From assembly GCA_902806575.1 (NCBI GenBank), contig CADCXD010000008.1:2356001-2420000 (forward strand): a stretch of 64,000 nt of DNA. Reading direction: 5' to 3'. The notes under the pieces were generated by a model. The model made no database searches, was not told the origin of the DNA, and saw only the letters and a program-made list of their open reading frames with translations. Positions within the stretch are counted from its first letter, which is position 1. Each line of letters begins with the position of its first letter. Origin of the DNA: Jackrogersella multiformis (taxonomy: Eukaryota; Ascomycota; Sordariomycetes; Xylariales; Hypoxylaceae). The translations under genes and the position numbers were made by a program. Below are positions 52,194-63,719 of this stretch, one piece after another.

Positions 52194-52439
52194 ATGGGCC
52201 CGAGTAAGATGGACGATAAATCGGCGGCGCGGATCGCGAAGTCTCGCGGAAAGAATGTACGATATACACACATAGCCCTAATACTTTCTTGGGTACTTAC
52301 AATGGAACAGGACTCGTTTGCAAAGCGTGCCGACATGGCCGCTCGAAATAATAAAGGCCAGAAAGGAGAAGGCTCGGATGGGGCTGGGGGGAAGGATGAC
52401 TCGAGCCAGAAGAAAGATGATAGTCGTCAGGAAAAGTAA
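52194..52439 (+). CDS. Small hydrophilic protein, SMP/late-embryogenesis-like
   Basis: Two exons, 52194-52256 and 52311-52439, encode 63 aa. The product is very hydrophilic: MDDKSAARIAKSRGKN, then DSFAKRADMAARNNKGQ, then a Gly/Asp/Lys/Gln tail. The (S/A)AARIAKS and FAKRADMAARNN blocks resemble the seed-maturation-protein (SMP) type short proteins found across filamentous fungi, where they are linked to stress or spores. I recognise the style, not a defined function. The 54-nt intron has no stop and keeps frame, so unspliced mRNA would encode an 81-aa form with a hydrophobic insert (IALILSWVL). The donor GTACGA is weak, so which form is real is open. Confidence 0.6.
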   Translation: MGPSKMDDKSAARIAKSRGKNVRYTHIALILSWVLTMEQDSFAKRADMAARNNKGQKGEGSDGAGGKDDSSQKKDDSRQEK

Positions 52440-53930
52440 AGAAGGCGGTCGGGGCTTCCCCCGGACCAATCACTGAACTTCTTCAACACCACATATGACA
52501 TGGAAGACGATGGTGGCGTCGACTCCCCCCACGACAGGGTCCAGGAACTGAAGATCTAGATGTGATAGATCACAAAGGGATATCTCGGTCTGGCTGAACA
52601 TGGAAATCGGGGCTGCGTTAAATTGCTATGCAGTTTGCTGTAGCGTGGGGATAGACGAGTCTCTGAATGAGTAATTTATGAGGTGATATCGACGTCACTA
52701 CTTGGCTCCAACGACCCTCCGCGAGATGCGGGAATTCTCGGGATAGGAGAGCTTCAATTTGTAACTTTGTAACCTAGAGGTAGAGAGCATGGTACCTAAG
52801 GTATGGAGAGCAATGGAAGGCTATAGCGTCGGTGTGTACCCGCGAATGTGTCTTTAAAAGGGGTTCTAAGATTAACGTATACATACATTGGCGCAGTGTT
52901 AGTTACCTAGATATGCAGTGTCCCCAGCAGGGTCGTATTCAGCCTGCACATATTGTCCAATATGACATACATATCCGTACCAGCTGACCGGTTCTGGGCC
53001 CATTTTCGACGCGGCATGACGTACGGAGATTGAAAGATCTTTGCGATTACTGCTTGCCGCCGGCTTGTCCTGCCAACTGGGTTAGGTGACTTTGATAATG
53101 TATTAGCCAACAGGTTTTCATTGGAGGTAGGCTCGATACTTAGGTAGCAATATGCACATGTAAAGGTACCTCCTATATCCTACCTAACACCACCTAGGTA
53201 AGTATAATTGTGGCAATATAGGATGTACGTAAGGTAATGAATACCTAAATGGAAAGACGGATAGGGGGGATTAGGAGCGGGGCGGAGTGAGAGTAATGAT
53301 TTGATAGTAAGTAATTAGGAGAGAGGGAGAGAGGAAGGAAGAGAAAGACGAGGCAAATGTAGCTGGGACGTAAGATGTTCAGATTGGAATCCCCTCAAGT
53401 TGGACTTCCTGAATAGACTCCGGCCACAAGCACGTTGTAACTGGGTACCACGTTGTAGTATGCAAAATGGATGGATATCGTTAGGCCACGATATGTAGAG
53501 AAGCCTCGCACAACAGTATAGCCAAGGGGTATGTAATATATCTAGGGCTGCGTTGGATATTTCGGTATTGCCGTTTCTTATCACCATGAGGAACTGTAGA
53601 TCCCGTAGCACGCGGGAAATATCCAAAAACCTTGGAACCCTGATCAGCACTGCTCACCGGCTCGGAACGAGTCATGAATACAGACATGGGCATCCGACCG
53701 GTGTGGCTGCTGCGGATAATAAGGGGGAGGGGAGGCAGGGCGGAGAGAAGGACCAATATAATTGAAGGGTTGATACAGACCGCAGGTATGCAAGAACCGA
53801 CTTCAGTTAACCATATTAACCGTGGCTACGTGGCAAACAATAGAGGCAAACTTTAGGTCAGGCCGATGCATAAGAGTATCACCCTGACTCCCAACAGCCC
53901 TGGAGGTGTTCCTTTGGGCATCTTGTTGCA

Positions 53931-53960
53931 GTTTTCAGTTTTCAGTTTTCAGTTTTCAGT
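53931..53960. repeat. 7-bp tandem repeat (GTTTTCA)n
   Basis: Four perfect GTTTTCA units in tandem. Confidence 0.85.
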
Positions 53961-54075
53961 CCTGATGTCACGTTACCTTGGATCGTAATATCTTTCCTCC
54001 CTACCTTGTCCTTTTTTTCCCTTCTTTACCTTTCCCCTCCTGCTCGTTACGTATGTTCCAACTAATACGTGTCGA

Positions 54076-54115
54076 AGAGAGAGAGAGGGGGAGAGAGAGA
54101 GTGTGTGTGTGTGTA
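54076..54115. repeat. AG then GT compound microsatellite
   Basis: An (AG)n tract with a GGGG interruption passes directly into a (GT)n tract. Confidence 0.85.
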
Positions 54116-55024
54116 TGCCACTGCTCTCGTGTCCTGCTACCGGCTTAATGGAATATCCCACATTTGCAAATGGGTATAATAGAATTCTGCCAAGAGCCTT
54201 GGTCCTGGTAAAATCATATGAACTGGTCTGTTCCAAGGTTGTTTCTTATTCCTGCATGAGCTGGACTTTTGTGAGGTTAGTTCGTGAATAAAATAGTTAA
54301 TAAAGGTGATACCTAGGTACATACCTAGGACCTAGGTACATTTTAGGTACCTACCCTACCCAGGTATCTTCTAGGTGGGTAGATTTTTAGTCTTAGCGCG
54401 TTAAGCGCACAAATTCATGGGCCAGTGAGTCTAACCTTGTTAGGGGCTTGTGGCGCCGAGTTCGTCCCGACGCACTGGCCTATTAACCTCCTTAGAAATC
54501 TTGGCACAGACGCCACATTTTGTCGCGATAAGCAGGTACCTACATGTATGTACCTACCTTATGTAGGGACCTACTTAAAACTTAATATGTATTTAATTAA
54601 GTAAGTTCAGCCTTGTCAGCCTCCAACGGTCAGCTGGTAGAATCTACATGTACCTAGGTATATGCGTCTATGCCCCGCCAATTCTAATCCCTGCACATAC
54701 ATCATTGACGCTTCATCTGTTCAGCCTTGTTCTTCTCTCCCAAACCAACACCATCGCCTACTACTTCCAACTCTTAAATTATAAGATTACCTGGTTAGTC
54801 TGACAGGCCCTTTTTCTTTAGTAACATATCCAAACGTTATTATAACCAACCCGACTTCTAGTCTTTCATTTGATTTATCTATCCCGCCACTTGAGTACCT
54901 AATCAGATAAGAAAGAAGAACTCCTGTCGAGACGAGAGCTTGGTGTGAAGCGGATGAACCGCTTTATCATCCAGACACAGCATGGTAACGTGACCTAAGA
55001 CTTATCCACGACCAAGGCGCAGCA

Positions 55025-58000
55025 ATGGAACCCAACATCCAACGTCTTCTTAACGATAAGCTTTATGACAAGAGGAAGACCGGCGCCCTTGAGTATGCCT
55101 CCTTACTCCTAATCTCTGCCACCTACTAACCTGACCAACTAACTCATATAGACTAGAACGCTCTATTCGAGAACTGGCAGCTGTCAAGGACTATAAGCGG
55201 ATCTCGGATATCCTTGATCAATTATGTAACGAATACGCTTATGCTGTCCATCAACCTCACGCTCGCAATGGAGGCTTGATAGGTCTAGCTGCTGCTGCTA
55301 TTGCCCTAGGTTCCGTATGTCCATTTCTTCTACATAGACTTAGACTTAGTCTACGTGACTTCTACTTTGGACTCTACTCGAGCTGACCCGCCCGAAAGGA
55401 ACTACCACGATATCTTGAGGTTATAGTACCACCTGTTCTAGCATGCTTCACGGATCAAGATGCGCGTGTCCGATATTATGCTTGCGAGTCTATGTATAAT
55501 ATTGCCAAAGTTGCTAAGGGAGAAATCCTGAAATATTTTAATCATATATTCGACGCATTATGCAAGGTAAAGCGGCTTCTAACCCTCCCCCCCAATTTGT
55601 TTGATATTGATACTTTTTACTATAGCTAGGCGCAGATTCGGAACTTTCTGTGAAGAATGGCGCTGAACTTCTCGATCGTCTGATCAAGGACATCGTATCT
55701 GAGTCGGCAGCTACTTATGTCTCCATTCTCGAGACTGATCCGCCTCCACCCTATGAGCCGAAAGACTCTGATCAAGGCTCTTCTCCAAATCCAGGCCCAC
55801 CCACGGCCTTCTCTCTTCCGGACTTCATCCCTCTCCTGAAGGAACGAATATGGGTTATGAACCCATTTACCAGAACCTTTCTTGTCGGGTGGATTACGCT
55901 GCTTGATTCGATACCGGATCTCGAGCTGGTCACGTACCTACCCGAGTTCTTGGGGGGGTTGTTGAAATTCCTTAGCGGAAATAATGCCGATGTCCACGCT
56001 GCTACGCAGGCCTGCTTGGATAAGTTCCTGAACGAGATTAAGAGAATCGCTCGGGTAAAGAAGGGCATCTCAGAAAGCAAGAAGTCAAAGGGGGATGGTA
56101 AAAGAAAGAGGGAAGACTCCATCGACAGCGGTAGTATGCGTCTGGCGCCGGATGAGGCCGAGGAAGCAGGATCCACGACCGCCAATGAAGACGACGACGA
56201 GGTTAGCAGTGAAGATGACTGGATTCCGGGACAGGACGTCCAGATCAACTACAAGGCAATCCTCGAGATACTTACTGCCACTCTCGATTCTCCCCTGGGT
56301 AAGTACTCTTCGCTGGGTGGCACTGATGCACATTCTAACCGTAGGTACGTAGAAGAGGACAGCCTCTTGGAGAGTCTGCGTTGGGTAGTATCGTTTCTAG
56401 ACATCTGTCCTGAAGAGGTCTTACCATTCACTCCCAAAGTCTTGGCCCATCTCCTCCCAGCAATGGCCAGCGGAGTCGAACCGATTCGCCAAGCCGCAGC
56501 GAGAGTAAATTCTTCGCTGATGGACTACGTTGTTTCTCTCGCGGACGAATCCGAAGCACCATATAGACAGCCGTCATCACAGTATCCGGCACCTACAGCA
56601 GCTGAACGTCCCGAGGGAGTGTCTAGTACACGTGCCTCCTTGTCGAGTGGCCGCGAAATAGAGTTGCGTAGTCCTACGCCGGCTCAAAATCGTAGAGCGC
56701 CAACCCCGGCGCAGTCTATCCAACCCCAGCCAGATTTAGATTATGCCGCAGCTGTCAATTCTCTTACCCTGCTATTTTTGAACGACCATGAAGCAACTCG
56801 TGTTGCTGCTTTGACCTGGCTCATCATGTTGCACCGCAAAGCGCCCCGAAAAATTGTCGCGTTCAACGATGGAACATTCCCTGCCCTTCTCAAAACACTC
56901 TCCGACCCTGCAGAAGCTGTCGTTACCAAAGACTTACAGCTATTATCCCAGATCTCGAGAAACAGCGAAGACGACTACTTCTCCAACTTTATGGTCAGCC
57001 TTCTGCAGCTTTTCTCTACTGATAGAAAGCTGCTGGAGACGCGAGGCAATTTGATCATCCGCCAATTATGCATGACTCTAAGCCCCGAGAGGATATATCG
57101 GACACTAGCCGAGACGATTGAAAAAGAAGAGGACGTTGAATTCGCGAGCATAATGGTACAGAATCTCAACAACAACCTCATCACGGCCCCGGAGCTGGCC
57201 GACCTGAGGAAGAGGTTACGGAACCTAGAGACAAAGGTAGAGGTTATCTGGCCACTTGCTAACTTTGATGGTCACTCTGCTTACAATTTCATAGGACGGC
57301 CAAGCCTTCTTCGTCGCTCTGTTCCGCTCTTGGTGTTATAATGCCGTTGCCACTTTCTCCTTATGCCTACTTGCGCAAGCATACGAGGCAGCATACAATC
57401 TCCTGCAGATCTTGTGAGTTCTAACTCCGTAAGGGATATCCGACGTTTTGCTAACAGATAACAGCGCGGAGCTTGAGATGACGGTGAATATCCTCATCCA
57501 GATCGACAAGCTTGTCCAGCTGATCGAGTCGCCTGTGTTCACGTGTGAGTCGCCCAACTGTGTTATACTACCCGTCCAGATACGTTAACATCGTATTGCT
57601 AGATCTTCGACTCCAGCTTCTTGAACCTGAGAAGTATCCATACCTCTACAAGTGTCTGTACGGACTTTTGATGCTTTTACCGCAATCTTCTGCTTTTGCC
57701 GCCCTCAAGAATAGATTGAATAGCGTAAGCTCGATAGGCTACTTGCAGATCGGACCTCGACCGTATGTACTATCTTCTTCTGTCTTTTCCACGCCTTCCT
57801 GGCAAGGTTCTGTAGCCGATGCTGTCTCCTCTCTCCAAAACCACACTCGCTCCAAAAGCGGCCATGACACTTATGCTTCCTCTACCGTTAGTTCTGTCAC
57901 TGCACCTAGCGCGTCAAGTTACGACCGACCAAATAGACTAGGTAAGGGCCGCGAGGACGGCATGATTCGATGGGAGCAACTTTTAGAAAAATTCAGGAGT

Positions 58001-58243
58001 GTGCAGGACAGAGCAAGACGGGCACAAAGGATGATGGAAGGCGGGGGTCTCGACGACGGACCAGACTTCAGCGGGCTACGCATCACGACGAAAGAGCCGC
58101 CACGACCTCCAGCCGGCCCGGCCGTACCGCCGAAAGACTCGACACCCGCTGCGCCGCCGCCAAAGCGCTCGGGACTAGGAAGGCAATTCGGTCGACTCGG
58201 TGCGTCAGTCTCGGGCAGAGGGAAGCGATCTCAGCAACAATAG
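55025..58243 (+). CDS. VAC14: VAC14 homologue, scaffold of the Fab1/PIKfyve-Fig4 complex
   Basis: Eight exons: 55025-55092, 55152-55314, 55399-55566, 55626-56298, 56353-57236, 57295-57413, 57465-57544 and 57603-58243; 2796 nt, 931 aa. Vac14 is a HEAT-repeat scaffold on the vacuole/endosome that holds the lipid kinase Fab1 and phosphatase Fig4 and so controls PI(3,5)P2. Conserved blocks are VPPVLACFTDQDARVRYYAC, RTFLVGWITLLDSIPD, YLPEFLGGLLKFLSG, LRWVVSFLDICPEEVLPF, AALTWLIMLHRKAP and AFFVALFRSWCYNAVATFSL. The C-terminal PYLYKCLYGLLMLLPQSSAF is the oligomerisation tail. A Lys/Arg-Glu/Asp insert sits near residue 280-320, and the last 150 residues are disordered. The 54-nt intron at 56299-56352 has no stop, so retention stays in frame; the acceptor at 56344 would create a stop. 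It is possible that 57765-57850 hides one more intron. Confidence 0.93.
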
Positions 58244-58460
58244 CGTTTTGGTGGATCATGAGAGTCTAGATTGCCGGAGTAGGGGTCGCGACCAATCTTT
58301 TTCTCGCAAACTCAAAGCATGAAACTGTTAGAACCTGGTACATCATAAAGAGAGGCCTGAGCGATTAGATTATGTTTTGTACAAGTATTATTAACCGCAT
58401 AGCGGGATTACCTTGAGTATAAAGTTGTAATATTAATGGCGTCTACACTACGCGGCTTCT

Positions 58461-59501
58461 TCAGTGTCTCCTCCTGCTCTTAATAGGGCTCTCACGTTCT
58501 ACTAGCATCTCAAAGTTCGTGTCTCTCTTATCAGTCGCGTCACGTAGCTCGACACGCAGAGCGTCCAGCTCGGCTCGGGCCGCCTCGATGTCCGGAGGCA
58601 GGCCGGCGAACGCCTTGACCTGGGCGTCCAGGTCCTTCTTCCTAGCCAGCAGCTCGAGGTAGGCCTCCTCGTCCTCCCTGACGTCCGCGACGGTCAGGCC
58701 CGGCAGTCCGACCGACTTCTCGAGGGCAACGACCTGGTGCCGCAGCTCGGGCAGCCGCGCCGTCGTGCCCTTGATCTTGCGCTGCAGCTCCAGGTTCTGC
58801 TTCGCCAGGTCCGGCGCCGGCTGGTACGCGTCACCGTTTTGCAGCTCCTCGAGGAAGGCGTTCGCCCGCGCCGACTCCCGGTCCAGATACCGCTGCAGCA
58901 GCCCCACGCGCTCGATGTCGTCCTCCAGCTCCAGCGCGCGCCCTTGCAGCTCGACGAACTTGGCCCCTAGGCTCTCCGGCGACGGGTAAGCGACCCCTAG
59001 GTCCACGGCCATGCTGGCCATGGCGTCGAGCGCTGCAGTGCCATCTCGGCTTAGGTTCGCCTCGATGGCGGCTAGGAGGTCCGAGGCCAGGAGCTCGCCG
59101 TCGAGGGTTTCTGCTGCTGTTGCTGCTTCCCCCTCTTTTTCTTCATCTCCCCCCCGTCGTCGCTGCTGATCCGCTGCCTCTCTCCGCTGCTGCTGCCGCC
59201 GTTCCTTCTCGCTAGCCGCGGCCTGGACTTCGGCCAAGGCGGCCTCCTCGATGCGGGCGAGCTGCTCGCGGTCCTCGTCGGCGGCTTCGTTAGCGGCGGC
59301 GAGGGCGAGGAGGACCTTGAGGGTCTCGGGGGTGCGCTCGAAGGCCGGGGGCCGCCCGCGGTTGACGGAGGGGCTGCCGGCGTACTTGCTGCGCAGCCAG
59401 CTGTCCACGTACGACCAGTCCTTCGCGGTGGAGGCGGCGGCGCGCGCGATGGACGGCGAGAAGATGGCGGCTTGCGAGGTGGGGGCCAGGTGTTTGGACA
59501 T
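58461..59501 (-). CDS. Coiled-coil protein, HAUS augmin-like subunit 1 (HAUS1) homologue
   Basis: Single exon; the start at 59501 (MSKHLAPTSQAAIF) is chosen over an upstream in-frame ATG at 59693 because the 64 intervening residues are Ser/Thr/Asn-rich, low complexity and lie in UTR-like sequence. That gives 346 aa. The conserved block KDWSYVDSWLRSKY...RTPETLKVLLALAAANEAADE matches my recollection of fungal HAUS1. Nearly all the rest is Ala/Glu/Leu-rich coiled coil, with a Gln/Arg stretch around 140-165. Augmin recruits gamma-tubulin to existing microtubules and nucleates branches in the spindle. GC content is visibly high here, unlike its neighbours. Any other coiled-coil cytoskeletal protein is the alternative. 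Confidence 0.65.
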   Translation of the reverse strand: MSKHLAPTSQAAIFSPSIARAAASTAKDWSYVDSWLRSKYAGSPSVNRGRPPAFERTPETLKVLLALAAANEAADEDREQLARIEEAALAEVQAAASEKERRQQQRREAADQQRRRGGDEEKEGEAATAAETLDGELLASDLLAAIEANLSRDGTAALDAMASMAVDLGVAYPSPESLGAKFVELQGRALELEDDIERVGLLQRYLDRESARANAFLEELQNGDAYQPAPDLAKQNLELQRKIKGTTARLPELRHQVVALEKSVGLPGLTVADVREDEEAYLELLARKKDLDAQVKAFAGLPPDIEAARAELDALRVELRDATDKRDTNFEMLVERESPIKSRRRH

Positions 59502-60344
59502 CGTGGTGGTGGTGTTGGTGGGATTGGTGGTGGGGGTTGAGGAAGAGGAGAGGCAGGGATTCTTTATTTCATCGTATGTATGAGAGTTGGAAGAGTAGGA
59601 ATGGTTTAGTTCATCATATATGAGAGTAGGGAGAGAGTACCTAGATACTAAATCGGAATTGGAGATGTAGAAGGAGAGACACGTCGAATACACGCGACTG
59701 GCAGGGATGTGTAAGGGGACGGGGATTTGGTGGGGTACATTTACTTAACCATAAACCATGGGACTTAAACGGATACATCCGACCGTTGGGAAGCCGAGTT
59801 CTGCAGCCCCTCTTGCCTTATTGGGAAACGGTCATCCGTAGCGCGTTATCTAAGTTCGGGGTAGTTCAAAGCCTGTCGCTTTTGAGAAGTGGCCAGGTTG
59901 TCAATGTAGGGGTGAACATGTTTAGGAAATACTTACTCACGCATAACAATTATAGTGTACGATAAGGTACTCTTCTAGCAGATACTACTAGATACGCGTA
60001 GTAGTCTGCAGAACGAGCCACTTGTTAACCTTTGAATGTTCGTACTTTCCAAGGCTCTACCTCACTATTATAAGTACTCCATTTCTTTATCCTACCTACC
60101 TTAAAGTTAAGCCAATCCTGACTTATCCTCAGTTTTAAGAAAAGTGTCGTAACTTTTCTACCTACACTACCTAGGTATCCCATTACCTGTCTGGTTATTC
60201 TTCTCTCTTCTCTTATCCTGCGAATACTAAATACCCTTTTCTTTGAATTACCTACATTACTTCAACCCCTAACGGCGTACGCGCCTACGGGTAACTTCGT
60301 TCAGCCTCTACATCGTCTATCTATCGTGTCTTTACTGTGTCGCT
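59502..60344. other. Divergent intergenic region
   Basis: Between the HAUS1-like gene and the TPR-J gene. It has TACCTACACTACCTAGGTA words at 60161-60177 and pyrimidine-rich sequence (60200-60300) before the plus-strand start. No gene seen. Confidence 0.55.
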
Positions 60345-61990
60345 ATGATTGTCCCCCTATCAGCGCTGGCTCTCGCAGCCACTGCGTTGACCTCTACCGG
60401 GCTCGTTCAAGCCCTTTCCGCTTCAGATATACCTTCCGACACGCCTATTTCGACACTCCTCTCTTCGGCGCAATCACACCTGACTAAGGGCGAGACCAGC
60501 GAGGCCCTAGTGTATTACGATGCTGCTGTCGCCCGAGACCCCAACGACTACCTGACATTCTTCAAGCGCGCCACTACCTACCTCTCGCTCGGCCGGACGT
60601 CGCAAGCTACTTCGGACTTTAATAAAGTCTTGCAACTAAGGCCAGACTTCGAAGGCGCACATCTTCAACTTGGAAAGCTGAAGGCTAAGAGTGCCGACTG
60701 GGATGGAGCCAAAGAGCATTACCTTCTGGCCAAGCAGAAACCAGGCTTTCCTGACTTTGATAGACTTGTCGAGGCACAAGGCGCTACCAAGCTAGCAGAA
60801 GCGGCTGCGCAAAAGGGGAACTGGGACGAATGCATAGGCCAAGTAGGAGAGGCTATCTATATCGCGAACCGAGCGCCCAACCTACGCGAACTGCGCGTAA
60901 AATGTCGATTCGAAAAAGGAGAAGTAGAAGAGGGGATGAGCGACTTGCAGCACATCCTACAGATGAAAGCCGGCGATACCACTCCACATCTACAGATATC
61001 GGCTACTACATTTTATGCCCTAGGAGACATAGAACAGGGCATGGGGCAGATCAAGAAGTGCATGCACTCCGACCCCGAGTCCAAGGCCTGCAGAAAGCTG
61101 TTAAAGCAGGAAAAGAACGTCGAGAAGACGTTTGCAAAAGTTAACAAGGCCCTAGAGAGGAATCAACCAATAAGTGGTGTAAAGTTGTTAGTACCGTCTG
61201 GTGATGAACCAGGCTTAATCAACGAGGTCGAAGAATACGTCAAGGAGCTTAAGAAAGATGGTATCATCCCGCAACGCGCACCCAATGTATTGCTGGCTAG
61301 ATTAGTTGAGACCGCTTGCCAAGCTTACTACGAGGTATTACAATGACTCTTCTGAAGTGGTGATCAGAATAGTTGCTAACCATTATACAGGCTAATGGCA
61401 AGAAAGCCAGCACATATTGTCCAAAATCTCTAGAGTTGGACGAGAATTCTTTTTACGGACTTATGTACAAGGGCAAGACACAACTAGAAGCCGAGGATTT
61501 CGACGCCGCCATTGCAACCCTGAAGAAGGCAGCAGAGCTCAGACCGGATAAAAACGACGTCGTCGGCCCTCTGATGCAGAAAGCCCAAGTCGCCCTCAAG
61601 CGTAGCAAGACGAAAGATTACTACAAGGTCCTCGGCGTTGCTCACGACGCCGACGAGCGGCAGATCAAGGCGGCCTACCGGAAGCTAACCAAGATCCACC
61701 ACCCCGACAAAGCGGCGAAACAAGGCCTAAGCAAGGAAGAGGCCGAGAAGAAGATGGCGAGCATCAACGAAGCATACGAAGTGTTAAGCGATTCCGAGCT
61801 GCGGGCGAGGTTCGACAGAGGCGACGACCCCAACTCCAATGAGCAGCAAAGCCATTTCCAGCATGGAAATCCGTTCGGTGGCGGCGGCGGCGGCAGCCCC
61901 TTCATGTTCCAGCAGGGCGGCGGCCAGCAGTTCCAGTTCAAGTTCGGATCCGGAGGCGGTGGCTTCCCGGGAGGATTCCCGTTCGGCTAA
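60345..61990 (+). CDS. ER TPR-DnaJ co-chaperone, p58IPK/DNAJC3-like
   Basis: Two exons, 60345-61334 and 61391-61990, phase 0, 529 aa. A signal peptide (MIVPLSALALAATALTSTG, cleaved near LVQA) directs it to the ER. Residues about 30-400 are tetratricopeptide repeats, with textbook units such as ALVYYDAAVARDPNDYLTFF and ATSDFNKVLQLRPDFEGAH and a last one EDFDAAIATLKKAAELRPD. A J domain at about 406-475 has DYYKVLGV and the HPD triad at 434-436, so it can stimulate Kar2/BiP. The C-terminal Gly/Phe-rich tail ends GGFPGGFPFG with no HDEL-type signal. The design signal peptide, TPRs, J domain equals animal p58IPK, which binds unfolded clients in the ER lumen during stress. Confidence 0.92.
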
Positions 61991-63719
61991 GACCCCCTTT
62001 TTCCCAGGCAGGAGAAAGAAGACGTTGGATGTTTTGCATGGGATTGGGTGGCTGGAGTTAGTGGAGTTTGTTTTACTTTTTGAGAGAACATTGAAAGAGG
62101 GAGGAGAGAGTGCATAGTGCATAGTGCAACTGCATGGTACATAACAATATCCTTATATCCGTTTAATCGAGATGGTAACTAACCTTGGAATCCATTTGAA
62201 ACGTTATCTGAGATATTACCTAGGTAGTCTTACGAATTTTGATGTGCAAGATGGCCCTGTTTGATTTACCTAGGTAGGTCTAGGGAGGTCTAGGGAGGTA
62301 GGTACCTACATGGCAGGAATTGGCTTTCAAGCGGTGTACAACTGTCGAGGCCCGAGGGAGCGTGCTGGTATTGTAGACTTCGAGGTTGCTTCATTGGTGG
62401 ACGAATAAAGTGCTTTTTAATGCTCTCCAGCAGGTAATCTAATCTGCCTTTTGTCTATTTGGCTGCCCAGGCATGTAAGGGATCACGCACATGGTGATTC
62501 TGTTGACAGGTACAGTTTACGAATCTTAAAATTAGCATATCAATATCATCGTCGCCCTTATTGGCGTGTACATGTATCCTCACAACAGATCTAGGTACGA
62601 ACTCGGATCGAAGACAAGTATAATATAAAGGTAATTGCTTTTGTGAATTTGGGTTTATTACTATCAGCTCGGACGTTATCCCGGACTCTCACAACGATAA
62701 TCTGTCCTATCCACATAAACAAACATCCATCCATACCATACTTCCAAACAATATATCAGATCTGCGGCAACCACTCCGATAGTCTCGTCTGAACAAGCCA
62801 TGTCTTCGAGCCCCTAGGGGTGGACATAGACGAGACCTAGACGCAGTCCATTATCACGAACAAGTCTGCCGATAAAGGAATCGGCAAAAAAAAAAAGAAG
62901 AAAGGCAGGGAAAGCCACGGAGTTGAATATCGTGTTAATTCGGCAAACGTGTAAATCTCCGTTCTACCTATCCTCATTTGATATCATGCCGGGAGGACCT
63001 GGCATCTATAATTGTACACTGGGTGTTTTTAAATCTGTATAGATTCCGTCCCCCGTTCATAGGCCCCGTGAGATTCCCGCCGGCCTGCACATCTACCGCC
63101 GTCATGAGCATGAGCGAAGGAAATTTAAAAATAAGAAGTCAAAACGCCGTCATCTCTTTCTTTCGCGAAATTCCTACTAGCCGTTATCATTGAGTCTTTC
63201 TCCGACTTATGGATAGCCTGTTGGCAAAGTCGGAGAGATTGAGTACGAAAAGAGACAGGTCTTATGTACAATTCATTGTCTAGCCAGACACCCTCCGGCT
63301 TTTAGATAATATTTTTTAATCACCCCTCTTTCCGATTGCTCGTGAATATCTTTTGGATCATCGGAAAATGCGGGAGATTCGGGAGTCCACGGAAAGACCA
63401 TTCGAACTCCAATAGAGAGGCAAGTATCCAGAACCTTATCTCAAGAAGATTCCATATGATACTCGCGGAAGATTCGGTGAGCTAGCAGGCTGGTACTAAG
63501 GACTCGTGTGTATGACGAGGCACATGAGCCCAAAGTACCTAAGTCAGCCAAAAGCGGGATGTTGTTGATGCTCACAGTGTCGGGCTCGGTTCTGTGCCTC
63601 GGAGATATGCTGACGGCGGGAGGATCGGCAACAAAGGAAGCCGATTTGTGGAGTTTCGATGGATACCGTACCTCGAAAAGCAACACTGCACTTACATTGG
63701 ACTCTCATAAATGACCCTG
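61991..63719. other. Convergent intergenic region, no gene seen
   Basis: 1.7 kb with both flanking genes ending toward it. It contains TACCTAGGTAG words at 62217-62227 and 62267-62310 (with tandem GTCTAGGGAG at about 62278-62297), an A-run at 62886-62896 and featureless short ORFs such as 63441-63686 (-). Confidence 0.5.

Larger units (their letters stand above)
52440..55024. other. Long intergenic region, no gene seen
   Basis: 2.6 kb upstream of VAC14. It contains AG/GT microsatellites, a 7-bp repeat, and TACCTAGGTA words at 53189-53199, 54309-54350, 54537-54560 and 54650-54660. ORFs at 53315-53756 (-) overlap in two frames and show no domain. The final 300 bp are pyrimidine-rich, as in a promoter or 5' UTR. 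Confidence 0.5.

Noticed and set aside
59502..59693. N-terminal 64-residue extension of the HAUS1-like protein from an upstream ATG
   Set aside because: Ser/Thr/Asn-rich low-complexity sequence unlike the rest; the ATG at 59501 directly precedes the conserved region.
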